From Bacillota bacterium (lineage in GTDB: Bacteria > Bacillota > Clostridia > Lachnospirales > Lachnospiraceae), in assembly GCA_023411225.1 (NCBI GenBank), contig JAEYPA010000007.1, forward strand, positions 39,191 through 103,190: a stretch of DNA of 64,000 nt. The letters are read 5' to 3'. Under the pieces are notes generated by a model. That model made no database searches. It was not told the DNA's origin and was given only the letters and a program-made list of their open reading frames with translations. Positions 7,533-16,545 of the stretch are shown here, one piece after another. Every line of letters begins with the position of its first letter. Within the stretch, counting starts at the first letter, position 1. The translations under genes and the position numbers were made by a program.

Positions 7533-9857
7533 GTGGCTCGTAGCAATTACTATCTCCTGCTGGGGCTTCCATTTGACCCACCAGAGGAACGTATGGAGGA
7601 GATAACGAGAAGCATTGAGAAGAAACAACATGAATGGTCAAGGGGTGCCATGGATTTTAGAAAAGGGCCTGTGTTCCGAGAATATACGGCCCTTTTACCT
7701 GATATAAAAAGAGTTATGTCAGACCCGAATCTTAGAAAAAAGGAAGCAGAGGAAGCAGCTGATCTTACAAGAAAGAAGATAGAAAATCATTTAATCATTG
7801 TAGCCAAAAGAGGGTTTCTTTATGAAGCAGAGATAAAACTAATTGCCGATAAGTGCCAGGTTTCAGTGGAGATGGTAGAGAAAGTCTGTCAGGTTCCCAT
7901 CAGGAAAGAAGATAGAGAACAGTCTTTGTTAAAAAAACCGGAAGAATACGACCATTTTCAAGTGTTCTTAGTATATTTGGAAGCTCTTCAAAAGAAAGAT
8001 TATTATGATTATCTTAGAAAAGATAAATTATATGATAGGGTTCGACGACTTTCAACTAGGGAATTGCTTGGATTAGCCAATAAAATGGATAGGGAGAAGG
8101 GAAAGTATACCTCCACAGAGTCAGCCAATGAAAAGCTTTGTGCCGAGTGTAAGCGTACCTTTGCTTCTGAGGAGGGAAGGAAGGCCTATGATGAGTATCT
8201 TCAGTGGAAAAGTATACAGGCTGTGTATGAGCAGATTGAGGTGGCAACCAGGTTTACAAAGGTACTTGAGAAGGGGCAGCGGGAGGAAGCAATAAGGCTT
8301 CTTGTAGAAGTATGCGGAAACAAGGAAAAAGCAGAGGAACTTCTAAAAGCCTATATGGAAAAGGAACATATCAGCTATCAGGAAAAAGAGGCTAATTTTC
8401 CTATAGAACATCGTTATGTACCTGCCACAAAGAAATCTAAGGATAGGTGCAAACCTAGTCAGGAACCAATCTCCAGAGCCAATAGTCTTTACCCAAAGGT
8501 AGTTGAAATTCGCGAGGCAATGTCTAGGTTACACTATGAAGAGGCTGAGAAGTTATTACAGGAGGCAATTAGGCAATGTGGTACTGTTCCGGAGCTCATG
8601 CGAATACAAGACCAGTTAACGGTGCAAAACAAGCGGTTAACTACACTGTTAGGTAAAGTAAATGAAGAAGCAGAGAAGAAAAGGTTTTATACAGCCAACC
8701 AGGAATTCATTCAGTTAAAGAGGGAATTTCCACAGTATAGCAACCCACTGATGGAGACGAAGATTAACCATGGCCTACTAAGTGGAAAGAACTTTCTTAC
8801 ACAGGCAAAAAACTCCAGACAGGAAGAAGAAATAATAAATGCTTGCATGGATGCACTTGCAGTCTGTTCCGATTATCCTGGTGTCATGGAGATATTGGAG
8901 AAATATCCGCCAAAGCTATATGGCACCATTACAGTTTCTGTTGACAGTGTCCGTCATTGTAACTATATTCACTGGAGTGATAATCGGAAAGAAGCTTATA
9001 TCAGTTATTGTGTCATGAGAAAAAAGGATGCCAGACCTTATCATAGACAGGATGGTCACGTTCTTGGAACTGTGGATGGTAACAGCTTTGTAGATCAAAG
9101 TATTGTGCCTGGAGAAAAATATTTTTATGCAGTGTATGCAGTTAGATGTGGAATATACTCTAATGGACTGATTTCAAGATCCGGTATAGCAAATTACTGC
9201 GAAGTGGAGAAACCTTCTATTGGCTTAAAGAGCGGGGGAGTAGAAATTACCTGGGCAAAGGTTCCAACCGGAGCGAAGGTGGAAGTTTACCGTGCAAAGG
9301 GCTATGTACCAGCACATCCTTCCGAGGGAGTGAAGCTTTTTTGTGTCACTGCTAATGGCTACATTGACAGAGCAATCAAAGCTGGGAATATCTATGGTTA
9401 TCGAGTTTATACTGTATATGTGGCAAATGGGGAGAAGCATTATTCAGAAGGAATAGGCTTACGTACCAACGCCGGTATCGAGAACTTTGAAGCTGCTACT
9501 AAGGTTACAGGTAAGAAAGAAAAGATTCGAGTGGAATATTATTTCGAGGTAAAAAAGTTCTTATGGCACACTTATCAGGTTCTGTTGCACATCCAACCGG
9601 AGCGTTATATACATACGTTGCCGCCACTATTAATTGTGGGAGGAGAGAACCACGCTCCGCTATATAGATCTAGCGGAAAAGTAATTGCCATGATTCCCTC
9701 CCAGGAGGTAAAGGAAGAGTTAATATTCACCCTTAGTTATAAGGAAATAGGCGAAGTGCAATTTCTTAATTTATTTTTACAGAGAGAAGAAGACGGTAAT
9801 GAAGTTATGCTGTCATTGGGTGCCGGAAAAACACTTTATATTGGTAAATACCAATGA
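7533..9857 (+). CDS. Large J-like / fibronectin III-like protein of the Hsp70 cassette
   Basis: This 774-residue cytoplasmic-looking protein has no signal peptide. The N terminus (SNYYLLLGLPFDPP, then a basic helix, then VMSDPNLRKKEAEE) looks like a J domain without the HPD tripeptide. A second weak copy occurs near residues 170-225, ending EEGRKAYDEYL. The middle (about 300-450) is helical and repeat-like. Residues about 463-655 contain two fibronectin III-like modules (IHWSD and ITWAK strands, FYAVYAV and YRVYTVY strands), and a beta-rich C-terminal domain follows. GTG 7533 is chosen because AGGGGG at 7521-7526 sits six bases upstream. Being last in the cassette, it is probably a co-chaperone or scaffold; the function is inferred from context. 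Confidence 0.6.
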   Translation: MARSNYYLLLGLPFDPPEERMEEITRSIEKKQHEWSRGAMDFRKGPVFREYTALLPDIKRVMSDPNLRKKEAEEAADLTRKKIENHLIIVAKRGFLYEAEIKLIADKCQVSVEMVEKVCQVPIRKEDREQSLLKKPEEYDHFQVFLVYLEALQKKDYYDYLRKDKLYDRVRRLSTRELLGLANKMDREKGKYTSTESANEKLCAECKRTFASEEGRKAYDEYLQWKSIQAVYEQIEVATRFTKVLEKGQREEAIRLLVEVCGNKEKAEELLKAYMEKEHISYQEKEANFPIEHRYVPATKKSKDRCKPSQEPISRANSLYPKVVEIREAMSRLHYEEAEKLLQEAIRQCGTVPELMRIQDQLTVQNKRLTTLLGKVNEEAEKKRFYTANQEFIQLKREFPQYSNPLMETKINHGLLSGKNFLTQAKNSRQEEEIINACMDALAVCSDYPGVMEILEKYPPKLYGTITVSVDSVRHCNYIHWSDNRKEAYISYCVMRKKDARPYHRQDGHVLGTVDGNSFVDQSIVPGEKYFYAVYAVRCGIYSNGLISRSGIANYCEVEKPSIGLKSGGVEITWAKVPTGAKVEVYRAKGYVPAHPSEGVKLFCVTANGYIDRAIKAGNIYGYRVYTVYVANGEKHYSEGIGLRTNAGIENFEAATKVTGKKEKIRVEYYFEVKKFLWHTYQVLLHIQPERYIHTLPPLLIVGGENHAPLYRSSGKVIAMIPSQEVKEELIFTLSYKEIGEVQFLNLFLQREEDGNEVMLSLGAGKTLYIGKYQ

Positions 9858-10001
9858 CTATAAACTAATTCAAGTCTAATAATAGGGGAATAGGTCGTAC
9901 AATTTAAATGGACAAAAAGACACAGAAATGACATATTATAGTATATACCATTTGGCATGAAGTGGTATTATCTAATAATAGAAATTGAAAGGGGTACAAA
10001 A

Positions 10002-13000
10002 ATGAGGAGATTAAAAAGACGAATACTATCCATGTTGATGGCAGTACTTTTGGTATTTAGCTTAACGGGTAATGTGGTTAGTGCTCAATCTGAAGGGGAA
10101 GACGTATCGAGCAGAGTAGGGAATGATATTAGAGAAATATTTGCAGGGAAAACTGGGACAAGGAATACTGATTTCATTGCAAAAAACGATAATGGTAAGG
10201 CCTATAAAGAACATGAAGCTTTAGTAATGGCTTATGTGGATGATACTGCCACATCAGAAAATTCAAAGAAAGTGTTTCAAGCAAGAAAGAATAGTAAAGG
10301 TGAATTCAGTTCAAGTAAATTTGTTCTTGCAGGGGATACAGTAACAATAAAGACTACATATGAGTTTGAGAATAAAGACACGGTTCAAAAGAGCATAAGC
10401 AGTGCTCAGTTAGCACCTGCTACTACTGCAGTTAAAAAACTGCAGGTTTCTCATTTGGTTTCAGAAGATCTCAGCACAGAAGCACTAATAAAGGCTGTAA
10501 AGGAGCAATATACCAATATCGTTATAGCTCAGCCTAACTATGCGGTAAAAGAAAGAGGTGCGGGTGATAATTATAAACAATACCAGTGGGCTTTGGATAA
10601 CCAAGGACAGAATAAAGGAACGGTAGACAAGGATGTCAATCCGGAAGCAGCATGGGAAGCAGCTAAACCAGATGAAAAAGTGGTTGCGATTATTGATTCC
10701 GGTATTGATTATACTCATGAAGCCTTACAGGGAAGAATGTGGGAGAATACAACGGGTGTTCTCAGTGGAACCTGTGGCTACGATTTTTTCAATGGTGATG
10801 CAGATCCTTTGGATGACGCTGGTCATGGAACCCACTGTGCAGGTATCATTGCCGGTAATGGAACAGGTGTAACAGGAGTTGCAAAGAATGTAAAGCTTAT
10901 GGCATTAAAATTCTTAGATAGTGAAGGTGGAGGTTATGAAAGTGATGCAGTTGCCGCTTATGACTATATTAACCGTGCTATAAATTGTGGGGTGAATGTG
11001 GTTGCTATCAATTGTTCCTGGGGTGGCGGAGGCGGCTCAGATATATTTGAGAAGTTAGTTAATCTTGTAGGTAAGAAAGGTGCCATTACAGTTACTGCTG
11101 CAGGTAATGCGGCTTCTAATAATGATACAGAGCCTAATGACCCTTGGGCATTTACCAGTGACTATATGATTAGTGTGGCTGCCAGCACGGAAAAAGGAGA
11201 GCTTGCCGCTTTTTCCAACTATGGTGAGAATACGGTAGATCTAGCGGCTCCTGGAACAGATATTCTTTCCTCTGTATCCTATAATGCTTATAATCCTACC
11301 ATTCATAGTGGAGATGCTCAGGCTAACTACAGTGAGTTATATAATGATTTTAGTGGTTCTGAGCTTCCTGTTGGACATAAGGAATTTAGTATCGATTTTA
11401 ATAGTATGGAACCTACAACTGCTCCAACATTGACGTTTGACAAAAATGATAATTTTGGTTTGGGAAACGATACTTCAGGTAGTTTAAGTCTATTAGTAAA
11501 TTCGGATAAAGATGAGATCTTTGGATGTTATTGGCCAATTACCCTTCCTGAATCCAGTACTGACTATTATCTGAGTGCTATGGTGAAGGACAGATTATTG
11601 TCATCAGAGTTTGAGGGTTCGGGCAATGAAGTATATTATGGTGTGGAGTTAGCTAGTAAATTTGATGAACTTTATAACAATACAGGAGATATCGAGCAGA
11701 TACTTTCTAGCCTAAAAATTGCTGGAATGCATTATTCAATGCCAAATAGTAATTACTGGTCTATGGTAAATGGTAATGCAGCGATTAAAAATGCTGAAGA
11801 AGGTAAATATGTATTTTTTATGATAGGTGTTAGCTTAGGAAAATCCACCAGTGAAATAAATATGGATAATATTGGGATTAGCAAACAAAATATGAAACCT
11901 GATGATTTCGGAAAGTATGACTTTTATAGCGGAACATCCATGGCGGCTCCTCATGTTACTGCTAGTGTGGCCCTTCTTAAGCAATGCAACCCAGAAATCA
12001 CCACAGAAGCCCTTAGAGACAAAGTGGCAGCTTGCGCAAGATCTGAGGAAAAACTAGCGGGTGTTACTAAGGAGGAAAGAAATCTTGATTTAAGTAATTA
12101 TAAAAAGAATATAATGAATATTAAGTCAATTTCCTTTAGCGATGGAAAGATTACTCTAAAAGGAAATAGCCTTTCTGAAGTGGCATCCATCAATATAAAT
12201 GGTAATCCGACAGTTTTTACCTGTACCAAGGACACTGAGCTTTCTGCTATTGCTAGTGATTGCGTAAACAAAAAAGTTCGATTTGATTTTACTTTTAAGG
12301 ATGGTACCACTACTACAAGAACAGAATACATATCTTATAACACTGTTGAGGTTAGTGCCATTACGGATGTTGAAGATGTTGATAAGGGTTCCATAGTAAG
12401 TGACGGATCAACAATATATAACTATGGAGATAATGGATTTGGGTCCTACAAATTAACTGGTGGTTCCGGGGAATGGTTAGAAAATGAAATAGTAACCAAT
12501 AAAGTGGTAGACCCTGAGATAGTGGAAGATTTGGGATCTGAGCCCGCTATTATTAAAACCAATATCTTCTATAATAATCATAAAATATATGCATTGGCAC
12601 AGAATACCATAAGTTACGCTACTTCAAGTGCTATTGTAGTCTACGATACTACAAATAATAAATGGTCCAAACTCTGTGATTTTCCTGCCAATATCAACAT
12701 GTCTAATATAGTAGGTAGTAGCTTAGCAGTTTATAATGGTAAGATTTATCTTATGGGAGGAATGAATGAGAATAGTTTAGAAGTCTTAAACACCGTTTAT
12801 TCTTATGACCTTAGCAAACACATTTGGTTGCAGGAATCTAATCTTTTGGAAGGACGGGCTTTTGCCAAGGTTAATGTGGTAAAAGGAAAGCTGATTCTTA
12901 CCTTTGGTACTGTGGATGGACAATCTTCCCTTAGTGACACTGCACCAGCTCCACTTCTTATGACCAGTCAAGGTTGGAGTAAATCGACTGCTGTATGTAA

Positions 13001-14645
13001 GGCAACTGCAAACAGAAAAGAGTATATGGGAACGAAACCATACTCCTATTATGATGCATCTGTTGGTGCATCTACAAAAGGCTTGGTATTTGCCGGATTG
13101 GTAAGTGACGAATTCGGTGATGTGTTCTATTATAATGTTGACAAGGATTCTTATGAAGCTGCTTCAAACTGTAGTTTATATGAATACACAAATGTACCGG
13201 AATATTATGGAGGTACTTCGGTAGCTGACCAATTCTGTTTTTTGGGTAAAGGGGAAATGACCCAGAAGTATGATGATTGGGGTGATCCTTATTATGAATA
13301 CTCCAGTAAGCTATACAGTATTCCTATGGAAACAGGCTACTACAATGTAGTAGGAGATAATACATTCTGTCAGTATGATGGCACTGGATATTATCTACCT
13401 GGAGAATCCGCAAAGATTACTATTACGCCAATGGAAGGTTACACTTTTTCAGGCTATCTATTAAATGGTGTTAAGTATGAAGGAACGACTGTCACTATTG
13501 ATAAAATTGATAAGAATTATACGATTGAACCAATAGGCAAACCTCTTGCCATGGGAATTGTTTTTTCTCAGAGTGAGTATGAAGTGATAGCAGGAAACCC
13601 TCTTACTATAGATGCACAGTTGCTACCAATGGGAGCACAGGATGAGATCTTTTGGGAAGTAGATTCAGACTATTCTAGTATTACCAATGGAGTATTAAAG
13701 ACCAGTTTTAAGGATGCAGGTCGCTTGCTTACCGTAATTGCTTATACAGAAAGTGGAGCAATCGGTATCTGTAAGGTTAAGGTCATTAGCGTTGCTCAAA
13801 GTATTCGATTGAATAAACAAAAGATTGCTCTTCAACAAGGGGATTCCTTTAGTATTGTAGCCACAGTATCCCCTGCAACCCCAGTAAACGGACTACTTCG
13901 TTATAAATCTTCGAATCCTTCTGTTGCGATGGTAAATGATTCCGGTGATCTAGTTGGATTAAAGCCTGGAAAGGCCATCATAACAATATCGACAGTAGCG
14001 ACAAAGAATGTAAAACCTGTACAAGTTCAATGCCAGGTAACTGTTGTAGCAAGAGTAAGCCAGGTAACAAAGCTTAAGGCAATAGCTTCTTCTAATCAGA
14101 TTAAATTAAGCTGGAATAAAGTAAATTCAGCAGATGGCTATGTAGTTTATCGTTATGACAGTAAAACGAAGAAGGATGTTCAGATAGCTGTTGTAAATGG
14201 TGGCCAGAAAACTTCCTATACAGTAAAACAGTTATTAGGTAGCAAAGGAGCTAAGTTGACTGCAGGCACTGCCTATGTATTTAGAGTATTAGCATTTGAT
14301 AAGGTTGAAGGCACATTACTTTATGGACCAAAAGCATCTATCACTACCTATACCACTCCAAATGCAAGTAGCATAAAAGGTGCTAAGAATTCTAAAAAGG
14401 GACAACTTAAAATTACCTGGTCAAAGGCATCTAGTATCACAGGATATCAGATTTACTTGTCAGCTAAGGCCAATGGAACGTATCTTTTAAAAGCTACGAT
14501 TAAAAAGTCTGGTACCGATAGTGTAACCTTGAAGGGATTAAAGAAAGGCACTTGGTATGTAAAGGTTCGTACATACAAAGTGATAAATGGAAGAATTATT
14601 TACAGTAATTATAGTACATATAAGAAAGTTAAAATTAAAAAATAG
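10002..14645 (+). CDS. Secreted S8 subtilisin-like protease with multidomain C terminus
   Basis: This 1547-residue protein starts with a clear signal peptide (basic RRLKRR, hydrophobic core, VSA cleavage site near residue 29). A propeptide runs to about residue 180. The subtilase triad is visible: Asp232 in IIDSGID, His275 in GHGTHCAG and Ser646 in SGTSMAAPH; the oxyanion Asn lies in AAGNAAS near residue 369. Between Asn and Ser there are about 279 residues, some 200 more than in subtilisin, so a beta-rich domain is inserted. The C-terminal half has kelch-like motifs, a BIG2-type domain and two FN3 modules. No LPXTG anchor is seen. ATG 10002 is favoured by GAAAGGGG upstream. Confidence 0.88.
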   Translation: MRRLKRRILSMLMAVLLVFSLTGNVVSAQSEGEDVSSRVGNDIREIFAGKTGTRNTDFIAKNDNGKAYKEHEALVMAYVDDTATSENSKKVFQARKNSKGEFSSSKFVLAGDTVTIKTTYEFENKDTVQKSISSAQLAPATTAVKKLQVSHLVSEDLSTEALIKAVKEQYTNIVIAQPNYAVKERGAGDNYKQYQWALDNQGQNKGTVDKDVNPEAAWEAAKPDEKVVAIIDSGIDYTHEALQGRMWENTTGVLSGTCGYDFFNGDADPLDDAGHGTHCAGIIAGNGTGVTGVAKNVKLMALKFLDSEGGGYESDAVAAYDYINRAINCGVNVVAINCSWGGGGGSDIFEKLVNLVGKKGAITVTAAGNAASNNDTEPNDPWAFTSDYMISVAASTEKGELAAFSNYGENTVDLAAPGTDILSSVSYNAYNPTIHSGDAQANYSELYNDFSGSELPVGHKEFSIDFNSMEPTTAPTLTFDKNDNFGLGNDTSGSLSLLVNSDKDEIFGCYWPITLPESSTDYYLSAMVKDRLLSSEFEGSGNEVYYGVELASKFDELYNNTGDIEQILSSLKIAGMHYSMPNSNYWSMVNGNAAIKNAEEGKYVFFMIGVSLGKSTSEINMDNIGISKQNMKPDDFGKYDFYSGTSMAAPHVTASVALLKQCNPEITTEALRDKVAACARSEEKLAGVTKEERNLDLSNYKKNIMNIKSISFSDGKITLKGNSLSEVASININGNPTVFTCTKDTELSAIASDCVNKKVRFDFTFKDGTTTTRTEYISYNTVEVSAITDVEDVDKGSIVSDGSTIYNYGDNGFGSYKLTGGSGEWLENEIVTNKVVDPEIVEDLGSEPAIIKTNIFYNNHKIYALAQNTISYATSSAIVVYDTTNNKWSKLCDFPANINMSNIVGSSLAVYNGKIYLMGGMNENSLEVLNTVYSYDLSKHIWLQESNLLEGRAFAKVNVVKGKLILTFGTVDGQSSLSDTAPAPLLMTSQGWSKSTAVCKATANRKEYMGTKPYSYYDASVGASTKGLVFAGLVSDEFGDVFYYNVDKDSYEAASNCSLYEYTNVPEYYGGTSVADQFCFLGKGEMTQKYDDWGDPYYEYSSKLYSIPMETGYYNVVGDNTFCQYDGTGYYLPGESAKITITPMEGYTFSGYLLNGVKYEGTTVTIDKIDKNYTIEPIGKPLAMGIVFSQSEYEVIAGNPLTIDAQLLPMGAQDEIFWEVDSDYSSITNGVLKTSFKDAGRLLTVIAYTESGAIGICKVKVISVAQSIRLNKQKIALQQGDSFSIVATVSPATPVNGLLRYKSSNPSVAMVNDSGDLVGLKPGKAIITISTVATKNVKPVQVQCQVTVVARVSQVTKLKAIASSNQIKLSWNKVNSADGYVVYRYDSKTKKDVQIAVVNGGQKTSYTVKQLLGSKGAKLTAGTAYVFRVLAFDKVEGTLLYGPKASITTYTTPNASSIKGAKNSKKGQLKITWSKASSITGYQIYLSAKANGTYLLKATIKKSGTDSVTLKGLKKGTWYVKVRTYKVINGRIIYSNYSTYKKVKIKK

Positions 14646-14695
14646 TATGGTGATAGAGAGATAACACCATGATATAAGATCAAAACTTTAAAGAG

Positions 14696-14737
14696 GGAGT
14701 GTTGCGCCATGATAATCATAAGCAACATTCCTTTTTT
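14696..14737 (+). terminator. Intrinsic terminator of the subtilase gene
   Basis: Arms GGAGTGTTGC (14696-14705) and GCAACATTCC (14722-14731) pair with one G-T, followed by TTTTTTC. The structure lies 50 bases after the stop. A 64-codon frame with its ATG in the loop is therefore unlikely to be real. Confidence 0.85.
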
Positions 14738-14910
14738 CTTTCGTATACAACATGGATTCAATCTTATTTTTTTTGGAGAATTTAACCATTATATTAAGGT
14801 AATGTTGACTTTTTCATTACACACTTGTAAAATAGGTATCGAATTTCTTTTTTTGTGTAAATTTTATGAAATAGAAGGATGGGATTTTTTACTAGAAAGG
14901 TAAGGACGAC

Positions 14911-16419
14911 ATGTTAACTCATTTAAAATATAAAAGGAAGGACTTGTTCTTTTTACTTGCTATATCGGCTATATTAATGACATTTGGTTCTATGACTTCT
15001 ATATTGTTTCCTGTTCATGTAGGAGTAGATCAAAACTGCTTCTTTACGATTGGTAAGAGTGTATTAGATGGTAAAGTACTATATCGAGATATTTATGATC
15101 AAAAAGGTCCTTTGTTATTCTTTATCCATACTTTTGCAGCTATGATTAGTGATAAGAACATGTATGGAGTATATTTACTTCAGATTATTAATTTTGCTGT
15201 TATTCTTGGATATGTAGGTAAAATCAGTGACCTATTTTTAGATAGAAAATACAACAGGCTAGTAACTTCGGTTACCGGCCTTGTTATAGTTACTGCATTT
15301 TGTTATAGCCGTGGAGATAATGCAGAAGAATTCTGCATGCCATTTCTTTTAATTGCTTTATATCATATGTTATTATATCTTAATAGCAATAAAGAGAAGC
15401 TACCGAATAAGATTTTATTTTTGCATGGTATATTAGCTTCTTGTATTCTTTGGATTAAGTTTACTCTTCTAGGCTATTATATTGGATGGGTATTGGTAGT
15501 AGGAATCGCCATATGGAAGAGAAAAGGTTTTCTGGAGTGCTTCAAAGCAGCACTTTTCTTCTTGATAGGAATGTTAGCTGGATCTATTCCTTATTTTCTC
15601 TATTTTGTACTAAATGATTCTGTGGGAGAATTCTTGTACGCATATTTCTATACCAATATTTTTATGTATTCCAGCCAGGTTACCGCTCTTGAAAAAGTAA
15701 TGTATTTCTTTACAAATGATATTATGTGGAACCCGGTATTTACTCCTTTGATTTTATGGGGTCTCCTGTATTTTTCACGATCAAAGACGTTGAAGATGAA
15801 TAATGAAGCCAAAATTGGATTGCTAGTGACTGCAGTGCTTACGTACTTCTTTGTTTTTATAGGAGGAACTAGATATAAGTATTATTTGCTTATTCTAGGA
15901 GTATTTGTGGTTTTTGGAGTAATTGCAACTGTGAAATCCTTAGAAAGGGTACTTCCTCTAATCTATGAAAAGAGAAGAATTGCTCTTCCTATTTATGCCG
16001 CTATCTATGCAGTGATACTGTTATCTGCTAGTAATTGTGTTACTTATCTTTACAAGCCATTTGATGATTACGTACAAGTGCAATTTGCTGAAGCTATCAA
16101 TCAGGTAGAGAATCCGACTTTGCTTAATTACAATTTCCTTGATGGAGGTTTTTATCTGATGGCAGACACCCCTTTGCCTGACACAAAGTTTTTCTGTAGG
16201 CAGAATATACCTCGAGAGAACTTCCCTGAGATGTATGAGGAGCAGGAAAATATCATAAGAAATCGGGATGTGGATTTCGTTATTGTACGATATGGAAGAA
16301 AGAGACCTTTGGAGGATTTTACTGAATGTCATGAGTTGTTTACTAACTATCAGCAAGTTATGGTAGCTCATGAGGGAATAGATGATTATTACTATGTTTT
16401 ATACAAAAAGAGAATATAG
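14911..16419 (+). CDS. Polytopic GT39-like glycosyltransferase membrane protein
   Basis: This 502-residue protein has about 11 membrane helices. Soon after the first helix comes the segment GVDQNCFFTIGKSVLDGKVL followed by YRDIYDQKGPLLFF. In family 39/PMT-type and ArnT-like enzymes this first outer loop holds the acidic catalytic residues and the DxKGP-like pattern. Such enzymes move a sugar from a polyprenyl-phosphate donor to a protein or envelope glycan on the outer face of the membrane. The hydrophilic C-terminal tail (about 395-502) is probably extracellular. The ATG is preceded by AAGGTAAGGA. It stands alone between the subtilase and the c-di-GMP gene. Acceptor and donor cannot be read from sequence. 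Confidence 0.68.
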   Translation: MLTHLKYKRKDLFFLLAISAILMTFGSMTSILFPVHVGVDQNCFFTIGKSVLDGKVLYRDIYDQKGPLLFFIHTFAAMISDKNMYGVYLLQIINFAVILGYVGKISDLFLDRKYNRLVTSVTGLVIVTAFCYSRGDNAEEFCMPFLLIALYHMLLYLNSNKEKLPNKILFLHGILASCILWIKFTLLGYYIGWVLVVGIAIWKRKGFLECFKAALFFLIGMLAGSIPYFLYFVLNDSVGEFLYAYFYTNIFMYSSQVTALEKVMYFFTNDIMWNPVFTPLILWGLLYFSRSKTLKMNNEAKIGLLVTAVLTYFFVFIGGTRYKYYLLILGVFVVFGVIATVKSLERVLPLIYEKRRIALPIYAAIYAVILLSASNCVTYLYKPFDDYVQVQFAEAINQVENPTLLNYNFLDGGFYLMADTPLPDTKFFCRQNIPRENFPEMYEEQENIIRNRDVDFVIVRYGRKRPLEDFTECHELFTNYQQVMVAHEGIDDYYYVLYKKRI

Positions 16420-16469
16420 TCGAAAAGTGGAAAAACTGGGGAATAATTGATGGTGAGTTACAAATCTTG

Positions 16470-16498
16470 TTGAGTTTTTGCTTTTAATGTATTATAAT
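16470..16498 (+). promoter_or_regulatory. Sigma-A type promoter of the PAS-GGDEF-EAL gene
   Basis: TTGAGT at 16470-16475 and TATAAT at 16493-16498 are separated by 17 bases, 47 bases ahead of the chosen start codon. Confidence 0.7.
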
Positions 16499-16545
16499 TA
16501 TTGTTGAATATATTAATTTCGATAGGAAGCAGGGGGGTGAGTGTA

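Noticed and set aside
14709..14903. 64-codon plus-strand frame after the subtilase
   Set aside because: Its ATG lies in the loop of the subtilase terminator, there is no ribosome binding site and the peptide has no recognisable domain.
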